Position numbers and translations under genes: made by a program
Assembly (NCBI RefSeq): GCF_004359215.1
Contig: NC_090624.1
Location: 1,767,297-1,822,723 of the forward strand
DNA from: Bremia lactucae
Lineage: Eukaryota > Oomycota > Peronosporomycetes > Peronosporales > Peronosporaceae
DNA: 55,427 nucleotides
Direction of reading: 5' to 3'
In this document: piece after piece, positions 10,258 to 21,905 of the stretch
How the letters are laid out: each line of letters opens with the position of its first letter
How positions within the stretch are numbered: position 1 is the stretch's first letter
The notes under the pieces: generated by a model
The model's input: only the letters and a program-made list of their open reading frames with translations
Told to the model about the DNA's origin: nothing
The model's database searches: none

Positions 10258-10629
10258 GTGGAACAAATGGGTAGCATAGTCCCTGAGGTCTCGAAATATC
10301 GGACTTCAACCCAGCTGGTATATAGCGCTCAAGTAAGAGGCTATGACCAGGTGATGACCCTCCTAGTGGATTCGGGTGCATCACAAAATTTTGTAAAACT
10401 CGCGGCTCTAAGAAAAAGACCGGCGATGTTTGAGTCGCTTTGCCAAGATGGCAAGCGAGAAGAGACGAGCGTTCGTTTAGCGAACGGCGCGCTCGTTAAG
10501 TCTGAGGGAGTTCAAGTAGAACTCGCCTACAGTATTAGTGACTTTTCTTGTAAAGAGAAGTTCACAGTGCTAGGAATGGAGAGTCCGTATGACCTCATCC
10601 TAGGCATGCCATGGTTGGCAAAGTACTAA
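10258..10629 (+). pseudogene. GyB copy 2 retropepsin-like protease
   Basis: The best preserved protease of the window: 123 codons open. It has an intact active site LLVDSGASQNF (about 10360-10390), a flap region, and the closing YDLILGMPWLAKY. Retropepsins act as homodimers that cut the Gag-Pol polyprotein. Although this domain alone looks intact, it sits in an element whose gag and RT are broken, so function is unlikely. Confidence 0.75.
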
Positions 10630-11027
10630 CCATGGATAGACTGGCGTACACGCACAGTTGCGAACTCTACGCAGGACACCTGAAAGGATGTGCTCTTGCA
10701 AAGAGGCGTATGCATTTGATGTCGTGTCGAACACAGTTGAGGGTGCGTTGACGGGATGCCAAACGTCACCAATTCCTACCCAGCTCCTGGAGACTGTGGT
10801 AGCGAAAAGGGCAATGACAGTAGTCATGCGTCCGAATTACCTGCACAGAGCCGAGAGCCTGTGGCAGTAGACGGCGAGCTGACAGGAAGTCAAGCGTCGC
10901 ATGGACCGACACAGTGCCTAGAGCCTGGTGCGGTTGGAAAGGGTGTGCAAGCCAGAAGAGCAACGGCATTGTACTCGGGGAAGGAGTACCCGACATATTA
11001 AGGACGATCAAAGGCACGTCTAAATGA

Positions 11028-12120
11028 GTGACCTTTGGATCAGATCCTATTAAGGAGGACTGGCCTTCGAACGAGGTGTTCGAGGCCGTCAAAGACAAAA
11101 TTGCGGACGCATTCTTAGTTGAGATGCTCCGGCAAGTCTTTAAATCTGCCGAGGAGATAGTAGATCTCACGGAGATGTCGCGGGATCTGTTCCTTGCTGA
11201 AGTAAAGGAAGGAAAGACCCACGAAATAGTCACACCAGTTCCGGGAGAGAACTTGGGTGACTGTTGCTCGTCGACCACAATGGACGAGAAGCGTCCTAGA
11301 AACGGACAAAAAGAAATGGTTTGCTGCTCAAGGTTGGAAGCCTCGAGAGACAGTCCTTTTTTTGAGGTTCTATGGGAATATCGCGATGTGTTCCCGAAAG
11401 CAGTGCCGAGTCGCCTACCAGCAGATAGAGGCATCAGGCACGAGATTGATATCGACCCTGGTGGCCGTTGCCGAAAGTACAAGTAGATTATATCGATGTG
11501 TTTTTGGACAAGCGAGCCAAGGTGAGACATGTATGTGAGAGCAAGTCGCCTCACTGCAGCCCGACATATTGTGTGCGTAAAGCCACAGGTGGTTGGCGCG
11601 TGGTTCATGCTTACAATAAGCTAAGCACGGCTACCATACCAGCGCAAACGTCAATTCCGAGAAAAAATGTCTTGTTGAACTCCATGGGAAGGTCAACTGC
11701 CTTTTCCGCGTTAGATTTAAAAGATGCCTGCTATCAGGTACTCATGAGAGGCCAATGTTGCCGAACGGCAGAAAGCACCCCAAGCGGTCTGCTTTAGGAG
11801 TGGTTTGTGATGCCCCAGGGTTTGAACAACGCACAAACGACATTGAACCGAGTGGTGGCTCACGTGATGCGTCAATACTGTGCCTACGCGACTCATTACT
11901 TTGACAATGTATTTGTTCATAGTAGGGCCGAGGACGGGCTGAGCGAAATAGAGTCGCACAAGCGTCATATGGACGTTGTGTTGCTGCATCGTAGGATCAC
12001 ATGGTGTACGAGCAGACCCAGACAAGGTAAAATGAGAAGGAATGGCCAATATCACGACACGTGAAGGATTTGCGCCAATTCCTAGGGCTCGCTAATTACT
12101 TGCATAAGCATAGCAAGAAT
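11028..12120 (+). pseudogene. GyB copy 2 reverse transcriptase
   Basis: Linker and RT. LPADRGIRHEIDIDPGG (ends about 11460) leads by frameshift into CESKSPHCSPTYCVRK, GGWRVVHAYNKL, IPAQTSIPRKN, SALDLKDACYQVLM, a stop, then MPQGLNNAQTTLNR. The catalytic YFDD box reads YFDN (about 11898-11909). RT is followed by a degraded connection segment (about 12062-12110). Inactive. Confidence 0.75.
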
Positions 12121-12240
12121 TAGACGGAGTGAACTAAGCCCTTATCTGATCTCTCTAAAAAGAATATAGAATTGGTTTGGTCAAATATACAAGAAGATGC
12201 ATTCACATCAGTGAGCGCAATTTAGCAATCTCTTGTAGAG

Positions 12241-12660
12241 GCACCGGTCTTGGCATTACCAGACACGGAAAAGCCCTTTAGCGTCGTCTGCGATGCAGGC
12301 AATTTTACAATCGGCAGCGCGCTCATTCAGAAGGTTGACGTTGGCGATGACCGTGTTATCTCTTATCAGGTTCGGCTTTTAAAAGCCGTGGAACTGAATT
12401 CCCTGTCGATGATAAGGAGCTACTTTTTAAAAGGATGCTCTGTTAATTTCGAGTGCACCTTTCGGGCACCAAACCATTTGTGGCTTATACGGATCACGCA
12501 TCACTCCGGACCGCAATATACTCATCGCACCTCTCGCCTAGTATGACTAGATGGCTAACATTCTTCTCTAAATACACTTTTCAAAGTTGAATACAAGTCG
12601 GGAAGTCGAATGTCTTGGCTGACGCTTAATCGCGCAGACCAGACTTTGAGGCAAGGTACC
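12241..12660 (+). pseudogene. GyB copy 2 RNase H
   Basis: Frame 12250-12546 contains PFSVVCDAGNFTIGSAL, the first RNase H strand with its aspartate. The YTDHAS equivalent and a degraded NVLADALSR equivalent (about 12611-12635) are recognisable only across frameshifts. Confidence 0.65.
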
Positions 12661-13060
12661 AGGAAAGTGTGTCTCGTGCTAAGACAAAAGTTGAGTGGCA
12701 GAGGAAAGTTCATCGGTCAATATTGTGCATTTTTGTGAAATACTTGTCGATGATTTCCACTTATCTCATCAAAGATTCAGTTAAGTAAATAATTTTTTTC
12801 AGCTGCAGAAGCTAAGTTTGACCACGTCAACGTTGGCAGCCATGAAGGTCAACGACGTGACGAGCTTGTTAGCCTCCACAATAAAGGCGAGCTACAGTCA
12901 GGACGAACATTGTCGCCTGCTGGTAAATTACTTTGGTGGACGAAAGGTAACCCTTACATCGCACCTGAAGGCTTAGCTAAGTTATTTTAATTGCTATAGC
13001 GACAGTCTGGTATGGCATCAGCTATCACCTTGAGATTATATGTCCCTCGTGACACAGATC
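12661..13060. other. GyB RNase H-integrase spacer
   Basis: Element-internal sequence with no preserved domain that I can name; stops in all frames. Confidence 0.5.
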
Positions 13061-14289
13061 TCAAGTTGAAGATACCTCAGGGAGCTCCATTCTGCACCAT
13101 CGAGGGGGCATCCAGGCCATGAAAAGCATTCTTACGAGTGTCACGAGAATTTTGGTGGCCACACCAATATCGATATATAGGTGGTCAACTATATTCCCCT
13201 CTGCGAACAGTGTCAGCGCATAAAGCCTGCACCGTCAGCAGTGCGCCATTAAAGCCGCTGCGGATTCCAGCGGATTCTTGGACGTCGGCCATTCTGGACT
13301 TCATATTTGGATAGCCACCTGACCACAAGGGTCCGACGGGGCTCGTCGTGTTTATAGAGAGACTGAGCAAAATGATGCATTTATCATCATATAGCACCAC
13401 GATCTCAGGCAAGGAGGCAGCTCTCTTGTTCCTGGATCATGTGTACCGACTACACGGGATGCCTGCGTCCATCGTATCGGAATTTACGTCTGGGTTTTGA
13501 CTTCATGTGTTTGAGCTGCTGGGTAGCAAGATCCACATGTCTACGGCCTATCGTCCCCAGACCGATGCCCAAACGGAACGTGCCAATCGGGTCGTGGTTG
13601 ATGTTTTGCCCACGATAGCGACTTTCAAAGAATGGAGAAAACAATTGCCCTTCAAGGAGTTCGCTAAAACTAAAAGTGTCCACGCCAGTACGGGTGAGAT
13701 ACCGTTTATCTAAATGGACTACGCCATCCTCAGATGCCAGTCTCGTTTGTGCGCAGCCCGAGTCTTGGTGAGGGAGGGCTCCTCACTACACTCGGTGCGA
13801 AAAAGGGACAGTTTCGTCAATATGACGATTACCCGTGAGGGCACTATATCAGCGACGGAAACTTGCCCTGGTGATCCTGCCGATTAAGTAGTGGTCAGTA
13901 TTGAGCCACGGCAAGAAATGCCTGAGCTCCTAGACAAAAACGATTTTTCATTATTGACAACTAAGTCCTATGACCGACCTCGCGGCGGTGTCATAGGCGA
14001 GTTTGATGCTAAAATTGTGAGCGAGGTTAAGCACTTTGTGGGTGAGCGATTGGCCATCACACGAAGAACTCGTGAAGCGATGGCAAGCGCACAGGACAAG
14101 CAAAAGTAATTTGCGGACCAACATGGTCGCAAAAAAGAACGCTTATCCTTGATGAACGCTTACGAGTAGAAGAAAAAAATACTGTTAGGTACTACTTCGC
14201 TTCAGATCCTTTTTCAATTGAGAAAACACCCGAAAAATTTCGACTCTTGGTAATCGGTCGACGCCCAGCGCGCCGACGAATGTCTACCA
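13061..14289 (+). pseudogene. GyB copy 2 integrase
   Basis: Zinc-domain remnants (GHPGHEKH, C-x2-C as CEQC across frames, 13085-13215) precede the core. The first catalytic Asp is Glu here (VFIERLSKMMHL, about 13349). The second motif SDRDPRF has become SEFTSGF (about 13479), while the third motif QTERANR (about 13570) keeps its Glu. A downstream frame (13880-14110) ends in MASAQDKQK, the helical lead-in to the C-terminal module, which then decays. Two of three catalytic residues are lost. Confidence 0.7.
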
Positions 14290-15290
14290 ATGAAACGGAG
14301 CAACAGTTATAGCCTCTCTGTCAATTCCAAATGCATTGGCAGGAGTATCGTGATGAAAAGACGCAGGGGCTGGTACAGTGCCGCCCAAGAGTTATTTCAC
14401 TCACAAATGAGCGAAGTTGATTCGCTGCGACCATTGTTTCGCCACATCGGCATGTGACTGAAAACGGCGCAGTAATTACCGCTTCTTATTGGTCGGTTGA
14501 TTCATTCGAAGACAACACGATAGGGATCGGGGAAACATGATCAAGTGATCCCCATGAGACTGTCATGATCTTTAGATGTCATAGTAATATGTGCGTCTAT
14601 AGTAGCGTGCTCTTGGAACGACGCACTAGTTCCATCTGAATATAAAATCATGCAAATGGAGGTGGCATCGGTGGCATGCCATCAGTCACATAGCCGCGTT
14701 CAATACGACTGGCTTATGACACCGACTGGACACGTCCACGCGCCGTTGGTAAAGCTTTGCGCTCAGGCTCTTCTGCGTCAGACCCGTTGTATTACGGTCT
14801 GAAAGAAAAATGTTGGGGTTTTACCCAACTAAGAGCAGCTGCACCTCTATGGGCAGTGCTCTCATGAACGGCCGCTGCATTAACTAGCGCAGACGACGAG
14901 ACAGTTGCCTCGTTGACGTAAGGCAAGTTTGCCTTCGCAATGTTGAGCGTCTCCATGTTAGGAGCAATGGGTAAATTTTAAATGGACAATATATAGCGCC
15001 ATCACCCTTCCTTATTTGCTCGCTGTGCTCATCATTACTATGAAGTGATGGCAGCGCCGTCGACTCATTGTAGTCAACAATAAGCGACGGATCTACATCC
15101 TCACTTAGCAAGTGGGATGGACTGTTCAGCCTTGTCAGCAGCAGCAGTAGCTATCGGCGTTTAACTAAGGCACTAGGCCACGGTCGCGTTTTATCGCTTG
15201 CGCTTGCGCGTGCGCTTCGTGCGCTTCGTGCGTGGTTGTGTGGATGTCTTCGCAGACGACCGGTCAGCTTTGCCTCTCTTAGGTGGCATG
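14290..15290 (-). pseudogene. GyB antisense ORF, copy 2
   Basis: Minus-strand coding remnant between integrase and 3' LTR, starting at 15290 and 138 nt from the LTR. It begins MPPKRGKADRSSAKT and is rich in KRTKR. It continues with SEDVDPSLIVDYNEST (15111 onward) and, after frameshifts, VSSSALVNA and VTDGMPPMPPPF. The last readable part is VAKQWSQRINFAH near 14440-14405. Each piece aligns in order with copy 1 (859-1). The left limit is approximate. Conservation of protein text on the strand opposite to pol argues for a real accessory gene. No known domain; broken by at least three stops and frameshifts. Confidence 0.55.
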
Positions 15291-15428
15291 TCAGGCGCCT
15301 GTGATGTCAAACTAATGCGCGCACACTATTTGATAAGAGTAATCAAAGCGCCGGGTAACGCAGCTTGCTGTCCCTCGCTCCTCCCATTAAAAATTTTACA
15401 AAATGTAGAATTGTTCTTAAAGAGGAGG

Positions 15429-15893
15429 TGTAGCGGGCTAAAGTTGCCTTATGTTACACAAAACCATTAAGTACACTTTATGTACTTATCGATGGTCAAT
15501 TATTTCATTGAAAGTACTTAGTCCTGCCACTTGGGTTTGGTGCACAAAGTGACTCACCCTTGTGTATGTGATGCACATAGATATATTTACATTGGATGGG
15601 TGACAGCTAACGTCATCCGTCTTCGAGGTATTCAGGATAATTTGCGCTCGCATACAGAGTTGCCATCTATTGATTAGTTAAAAAGGTTTATATTTAAATC
15701 TATTAGTTATAAATCAGTTTTATAACAACTTTCTAGTTTACAAGTGCGCACCTGAAGACGGATTACCGCTTACACTGGTCCTTAGGTACTTAGTCCGTTG
15801 GGTTTGGTCGCTTAGGCGCCCCACCAACTACCTCATTGTGCTTGAGGTGTGTCTTTGAGTAGAGCGTGGCTGCTATAGAAGCGCCCGCTAACA
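15429..15893 (+). repeat. GyB copy 2, 3' LTR
   Basis: Begins TGTAGCGGGC after a purine tract (TTAAAGAGGAGG) and ends GCTAACA. At 465 bp it is shorter than copy 1 (546 bp), through internal deletions. Confidence 0.8.
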
Positions 15894-16684
15894 TCTTAAG
15901 TATGCTACGCGTTGCTGATCCTAAGTCGAACAGAATGCATGTTAGTGGCTAAAAAAAGCTCAAGAAGGTTGGAGCGTATATCTTGTGTAAAGTTTTGTCA
16001 ATCTTAAAAGATCTCATTGATGGAAAACAATATCACAGTCGGAGTGAGTACGCCCGGATAGTTATGTTGAATAGACTACTTCTTCATTTCGACGATTAAT
16101 AGCAGATGCGTGGATGTGTCAGTTCTCAGCTCTGAATCTTGAAAAGGTTCTTTTAAATGCGAGTGCTATCATTAATAGCAAGTGTGCTGTCTTCTTAATA
16201 CATGCTTACACCATTCAGGCGTGCGGCTCCAATCGGACTGGCTTAAGTTCTGTTGTGTGGCCTCGTCTAATTCAAGTACTAATCACAAGCTATTCATGAT
16301 AATTTTGTGTATCCTACCAATTTGGACGTGCACATTTACAATATCTTCAATTTCGATTTGATGTTTTCGTTAAACAAGTAGTTAAAGTGGCATTAGTCTG
16401 AGTGCCATCGTGCCCAGGCGAATGGGGACACTATTTATTGCAAAACAGGAACCACTGCACAGTGGCCAGTTTCGAAGAACCATAAACAAGTACTAACGTC
16501 TTTACGTTTGGCTGATAATCATCGACGTTAATTCGTATTTCACAGCTCTCGATTAATCTCGTGGCTTTCTAATCAATGAAGGAAGTCATACTCGTACTAT
16601 TGCAAATCAAGTCCACTCTCTTTTAGATGCATACGTGATGATTTAATGAAAAAAAGAATGACTAACTCAAATTGTTCATAAGAT
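15894..16684. other. Unassigned intergenic sequence
   Basis: No gene or repeat family recognised. The longest frame is 61 codons (16114-16299, +) with no recognisable motif. Confidence 0.5.
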
Positions 16685-17220
16685 GGGAACCCGTAGAGGC
16701 ACACACACCTTTTGGTACAGCGACCCCCTCCCCGTCTGTTGTTTTAATTAAATAAAAGCTACACATTTAAAAATCAAAGTTTCATTATTCCGCTGTATCG
16801 CAGAATTGACAAGAATTCAATTTGAGGCGCCTTGAAATCCCTTATGGGCTTCGGTACCCCCCCCCGCTAATTGCATTTGGGAACCGATATAGCCACACCC
16901 ACCAATGAAACTACCTCTGTATTTATCAGAGTAGCGTAATGGTAGCAACTTATTGATAACTAGAACCTTTTTTAAGAACCTTTATGCAGGTTTTTCCAGC
17001 TTCAGTAGCTCGAAAGGTCTGCACTTCCGCAAAAATTGGTAATCATCGCATATGCGCTTATTATCGAGAGCTGTAACGCATTGCTCTGGCGAAATTGGCG
17101 CAAAGTGAAGTAAAATAAATTTATTCTTAGCTTGAAACTTTTTATATGACGTTTTTATTTAAGAAAGACTGGGAGAAGGTGTGGCTATACTAAAAGGAGT
17201 GTGTCACTATATTGGCTCCC
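16685..17220. mobile_element. MITE with terminal inverted repeats and an extra left arm
   Basis: The left end GGGAACCCGTAGAGGCACAC is inverted at the right end (..GTGTGTCACTATATTGGCTCCC, 17199-17220). A second copy of the left terminus (GGGAACCGATATAGCCACAC) starts at 16879. So an inner 342 bp MITE sits behind a 194 bp arm of another. No transposase is encoded. Right flank TA; left flank AT. Terminal repeats plus TA suggest a Tc1/mariner-like mobiliser, which is inference. Confidence 0.65.
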
Positions 17221-17579
17221 TATAAAAAATGCTATCAAAATTACTTTACCAGAGCCCTCAACTTAATTTTTCTTATTGGTGTATCTGGCTGTTATGTGAG
17301 TTGGTCCAATTGATATTGAATATACTGGATGATACTATTCATCGAAGCATTAGAGCATTATATCTGCCACCGCATTAGAATTTCCTAAAATCTTAAAAAT
17401 ATGACTAATACATCGCTGTGACGCTCAGTGCATCCACATTAATCAATATCGCTTTGGTTCCATGGGCATGTCTTTTGAAGGCGATTGATCACTTTCCAAG
17501 AGTTATAGTCACAATGAGATAATGAGTGATTTTCAATGAGAGACGTGTTATTTCAGATACTTAAGTACAGCAAAGATAC
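17221..17579. other. Unassigned sequence between MITE and GyA2
   Basis: AT-rich, no open frame of note, no repeat recognised. Confidence 0.5.
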
Positions 17580-18074
17580 TCTAGAATGGACACACTTCGG
17601 TTCGTGAACCGTTGATGTGGTATATTACTTTCTGCGTAATATACCCTTTTGTGCTATTTTTAATTGGTCAGTGACTAAAATCCCATTTATTATGGGTAAC
17701 ATATGTGGTAGCCGCCAGATATAAAACTGGCGGCCGAAATCTATTTTATTTTAACAAGGGTAAGGTTTTAGATATAGGTAATTGAAAAAAAAGGTTCAGT
17801 TCTTCTTTTGATCTTACAGCGTCTAGTGTTTTCCTTAAGCTTGCGTGTTGATCTGCGACAGAAAGAAACCTTTCTAAGGTATATATATATATACCCTCGG
17901 GCACTAGTTGTCACTTGGTTCTACGAAACCTTAAATCCCTTGAACCAAATTCGTTAAGCTCTACAAGCTTAGAACACTCACTGGGTTGTTGAACTTATTA
18001 GTTATATAGAACTAAGTGGCTATCTGAGTCTATAAGTCTTCCTCTGACTTAAGAAGTAAGGTAGCTCCGCTACA
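17580..18074 (+). repeat. GyA2 5' LTR
   Basis: Diverged copy of the GyA1 LTR (shared CCATTTATTATGGGTAACA and the CGCCAGATATAAA hairpin), ending CTCCGCTACA. It contains a short TA run at 17881-17891. The primer-site block CCTGGTAGCACTTGTAGTC follows at 18075. Confidence 0.75.
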
Positions 18075-18360
18075 CCTGGTAGCACTTGTAGTCAATCTGC
18101 GCCTAAGTCTTAAGAAGACTAAGGCTCTGCTGAACTGGACACTTTACCGAATTTTCAGGGGCGAAAGGCGCAGCGTTTGAAAAGCTTAAAACCTTTTTTA
18201 GGCACATTGAGTTCATCATGTCTCAGGGACCAGAGATTCTGGATGCAAGGCTTAAATCCTTTTTTGCATTACAAATCCCCTTTATCGGACAGGTCCATGG
18301 CCACTTATTGAAATCTATGCCGACTAGGTACATATCTGTACCTGATCCAGAGCCTTAGGC

Positions 18361-19030
18361 ATGCCCCCTTGTGTCGACGTTAAGACATTTGAAGGCAAAA
18401 AGGCAAAGAACCTCTCTTTTATCAAGCAAATGGAGATCTCCAGAGACTCTGCTATGTTTTTAACAGAACGGCAAAAGGTGGCCATGAACATCTCTCAAAT
18501 CGGTGGTAGTGCCATGGAATGGGCACTTACGTGCAGCACGTCTATGAAAAACGCTTTGTCAGCGTGGTATTCGCTGAAACTGCAAATGGCTAGCATGTTT
18601 GCACCTGACCAGGCTTTTCGAACGCGATCACGACTCATAGCGACTCGTCAGGGTAAACAAACCCTAGGGGACTATGTCCAGGAGTTGAGATTTCATTGCT
18701 GCTATGACCCGGAGCAAGAATGAATTTTAGCAACCATCTTTATGAAGGGTCTCAATGAGAGCGTTGTTCGGACGGAATTGTACCGATCCGATCCCGATAC
18801 TTTTAAAAGGTGGTTGCCGTAGCGCTACGAGCTGAATTAAAGTTTGCTCGTGTTAGCAGCCCGTGTACCGTACGAGCTCTTCAAGCACACCGAAATCGTC
18901 TAATTGCCCAAAACGTATGAATCTAAGCCTCGTTGAGGAGGGTGAAGAAGAATTTCAAGCTGTGAAATAGCATAGAAACATCCGCAGATGTCTTATGTGG
19001 GAAGCACGAAACACCTATGCCCGGTTTGCC
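18361..19030 (+). pseudogene. GyA2 gag
   Basis: Frame 18361-18723 (120 codons) has VKTFEGKKAKNL, FLTERQKVAMN, DQAFRTRSRL and TRQGKQTLGDYVQELR, as in GyA1. Later parts, including a CLMW-type damaged zinc knuckle near 18990, are frameshifted. Confidence 0.7.
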
Positions 19031-19254
19031 CATTACGCAACGCGCCTAAAGCTCGAAAGAGCAACAATCCCGACCTACACCAGAAATCTGGTACGGTGCG
19101 GAAAAACGTCGATACCCAGTAAGGGCGGGACGCCCTGCGAGGGAAGACCTAGGCTCTGTTGAAGCTTTAGGAGGTGGGAGAAAACATGATTTAGCCTCAA
19201 TTAGCTCTGTGCGTAATGGTACGGGGCGTGAGTACAAGCCTGACTTGTTCGTCA

Positions 19255-20480
19255 CAGGCGCCTGTAAAGGACTTGGATAAGATATGGTCAAATTTTAATT
19301 GACTCAGGGTGTCTTGCAATTATGCTAGACGTCTTTGCCTTAAAGGGATTTGGCAATATGCTGAGACGCTTAAAGCGCATAAAAGTGATATAATCACTGT
19401 CCACTTAGCGGCTGGGACTCGTGCCCTTGTTCCTAAGTTCCGTTGAGCTTAGGTGTTAAGTTTCTAGACTTTGAGAGTGTGAAACGCTGTCTCGTCTTTG
19501 ATTTGGATTCGAGATATATGATCTCGTTCTTGGTATAACCTGGCTTGAACGCCATGAGCCATGTTTCGATTGGGGGTCTAACGCCTAAGGCGCAACGCGC
19601 AATGTTCCATGAGTCATGAACCCACCTTTGCTAGGCAACAAAAGCGCTTGTTGTGGCTAATCACTTACTGAATCTGTCAGTGGCTAGACAGTGGCATGTC
19701 TGAGTAAAGTAACTCCATTGTCGAAAACTTTATCTTGAGCCCAACTCAGGAAACGAGGGTGGAACGGCGCATACTCCGTCGAGGGACACTTGTTGAAATA
19801 ACGAATAAATGAATGCTGAGAGTATTGTAGGCCGAAGGCCGAGTCATCAAGAGTGTAATATCTCTGTGATACGTGGTGTGGCACGTCTAAGTCGACTGAG
19901 TGTGGTCGGCGGCCGAGGTGGCATGTCAGTTGTGCACTATGGGCAAGTTGCCAGGGCATTTTGGGTCAAACCCTTGTAATGCACGTGAAGTGACACGCCA
20001 ACATTTACTGGACAAGAATTAAAATAACTCCGTCGTACTCTTGTAATGCACGTGAAGTGACACGCTAACATTTACTGGACATTAATTTAAGTTACATAAC
20101 TCCGTCGTACGTCGATTTCCCGGCCTCTAGGAGGCATATTGTCTCGACTCCGAGACAGCCGAGACGCGAAGCGTCTATACCGTCGCAAAGTGATGCGAGC
20201 GAGCAGTTGCATGCGCTTGTACATGGTGTGACCGGTAACATCGAAGGAGAAGTTAGCCTTGAGGCAATCCCTTCGTTACATGCTGGTTTAAAGCTAGACA
20301 AAATGTTATTGGTAAGTTACGCCGAGCCTCAAAGGCGGGTAAATTATCTGAGGTGGTGATTATTCGGCCAAATATTGAGTTAATTTCATCATCGCTTCTG
20401 GATGAAGCCGTCCTGGAGGATACAAAAAGCTGCACCAAGTGCGAAGACGAAGAGCGGATCATCGATCATACGGATCCATT
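19255..20480 (+). pseudogene. GyA2 protease and linker remnants
   Basis: Protease is recognisable from the LTDSGC-type active-site remnant (about 19294-19315) and the RY(D)LVLGI-type end (about 19510-19545). The linker holds one unit of the 120-bp repeat of GyA1. A separate direct duplication of about 65 bp (AATGCACGTGAAGTGACACG at 19978 and 20045) is local to this copy. Confidence 0.55.
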
Positions 20481-20491
20481 CTGTTCCTTAG

Positions 20492-21400
20492 TTGAGGAAT
20501 TCCAAGATGTGGTTCGTATTTAATCCACCATCGGTTTTACCTCGGGATAGAGGTGTCCGTCATGAAATTAAGTTGGTTCCTGGAACCAATTGCTGTGTTA
20601 CACGACAGCGGTCTTTACTAAAGGAACGGTGTGACGCCATTGATGATTTCTTTGGTGCTAAGAACGAGGCTGAAGTAGTGCGCGAGAGAAAATCTTCCCA
20701 TTCGACACCGACATTTTGAGTCAATAAGTGAAATGGTAAATGGCGCATTGTACATGCTTATAATAAGCTTGATACTGCCACTATACCAGCACAAATCACC
20801 ATTCCTAAAAAGGATGTTCTCCAGAGCAATATGAAAGGATGTACGATGCACATTGCACATTACTCAGTCGATGATTATTACCAACTGCTCATGCAAGCTA
20901 GTGATATCCCTCTTACAGCGGCTTGCACCCCAAGCGGGGTGGGAGTGGTTGGTTTTGCCACAGGGGCTTTCCAATGCCCCGGCTACTTTTTATCGTCTAG
21001 TGCCGCAACTGGTCCGTCCTCATCGAGTTTATGCACAGACCTATTTTGGTGACATTTGTCCATAGTCGTGCGGAACAGGGTTGGTCGAATTTGGAGAGCG
21101 ACATAAACCATTTGCGAGCAGTGCTCGAGTGCATGCGCACAAGTAAATTGTATGCCAATGCTTCTAAATGTATTTTTGGCGCAGAAGAAATTCCCTTCTT
21201 AGGGTGCTTCATCAGGAAGCGAGGCACTAAAGCGGATCTCGCCAAGGTTAAAGTCATAGTTGACTGCCCGGTTTCTAAGAACCAAAAGGATTCACGTAAG
21301 GGTTGGACCTCGCCAACTGCTTGCACAAATATAGCAATAATTACGCTGATATGGCTTGGCTATTATTTAAACTCCTAAAAGAAGACACAGATTAGTACTG
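20492..21400 (+). pseudogene. GyA2 reverse transcriptase
   Basis: Frames 20492-20719, 20853-21065 and 21031-21378 together carry DRGVRHEIKLVPGTN, LPQGLSNAPATFYRLV and YANASKCIFGAEEIPFLGC. The catalytic box reads YFGD. Multiple frameshifts and stops. Confidence 0.7.
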
Positions 21401-21469
21401 GAATATTGCCGAAATGATGCTTTTGAAGCCTGTAAGGATAGTCTAATCCATGCCCCAGTTCTGGCTCTG

Positions 21470-21880
21470 CCAAATTCAAATTGGCCTTTTAGCGTCGTCT
21501 GTGATGCATCGGATTTTGCCATCGGCACTGCTCTGTTACAAATAGATTATGATTGGTCAGATCGGGTGATTGCATTCGAGTATAGCAGCTTAAAGCTGCG
21601 GAAAAGAACCACCCAGTTCATGACAAATAATTACTTGCAATGAAATATGCTCTTGTCAAATTCAAAGTTCATCTGCTAGGCTCTGAGCCTTTGTGATATA
21701 TACTTATCACACGTCTTTACGCACTTCAACTAAGTCGCCCCATTTGTCTCCGAGAATGACTCGATGGCTTTCATTTTTTGCCTAATACAATTTAGAAGTG
21801 AACTGTAAGCCTGACAAGCAGAATGTTTTGGCTGATGCGTTTAAACGCATGTCGGAATATGAACTCTCTTATTTAATGAC
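21470..21880 (+). pseudogene. GyA2 RNase H
   Basis: Remnants of FSVVCDASDFAIGTALLQ (21490-21545), KNHPVHDK and NVLADAFKR (about 21822-21845) are readable only across frameshifts. The element ends just after. Confidence 0.6.
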
Positions 21881-21905
21881 TCGGTGTTAACAGTCTGATA
21901 AGGAG

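Larger units (their letters stand above)
1817..15893 (+). mobile_element. GyB copy 2, Ty3/Gypsy element interrupted by GyA1
   Basis: Plus-strand LTR retrotransposon. Order: 5' LTR (1817-2088 plus 8860-9110), gag, protease, reverse transcriptase, RNase H, integrase, a minus-strand ORF, 3' LTR (15429-15893). Without the 6771 bp GyA1 insertion it is about 7.3 kb. Every pol domain carries stops or frameshifts. The flanking five bases (TTAAT and TCTTA) do not form an obvious target duplication. The unusual part is the antisense ORF at 15290-14290. Confidence 0.8.

Noticed and set aside
10766..11608. Minus-strand 280-codon frame opposite GyB linker and RT
   Set aside because: The plus strand carries recognisable RT text here; the minus frame has no repeat in other GyB copies and no domain.
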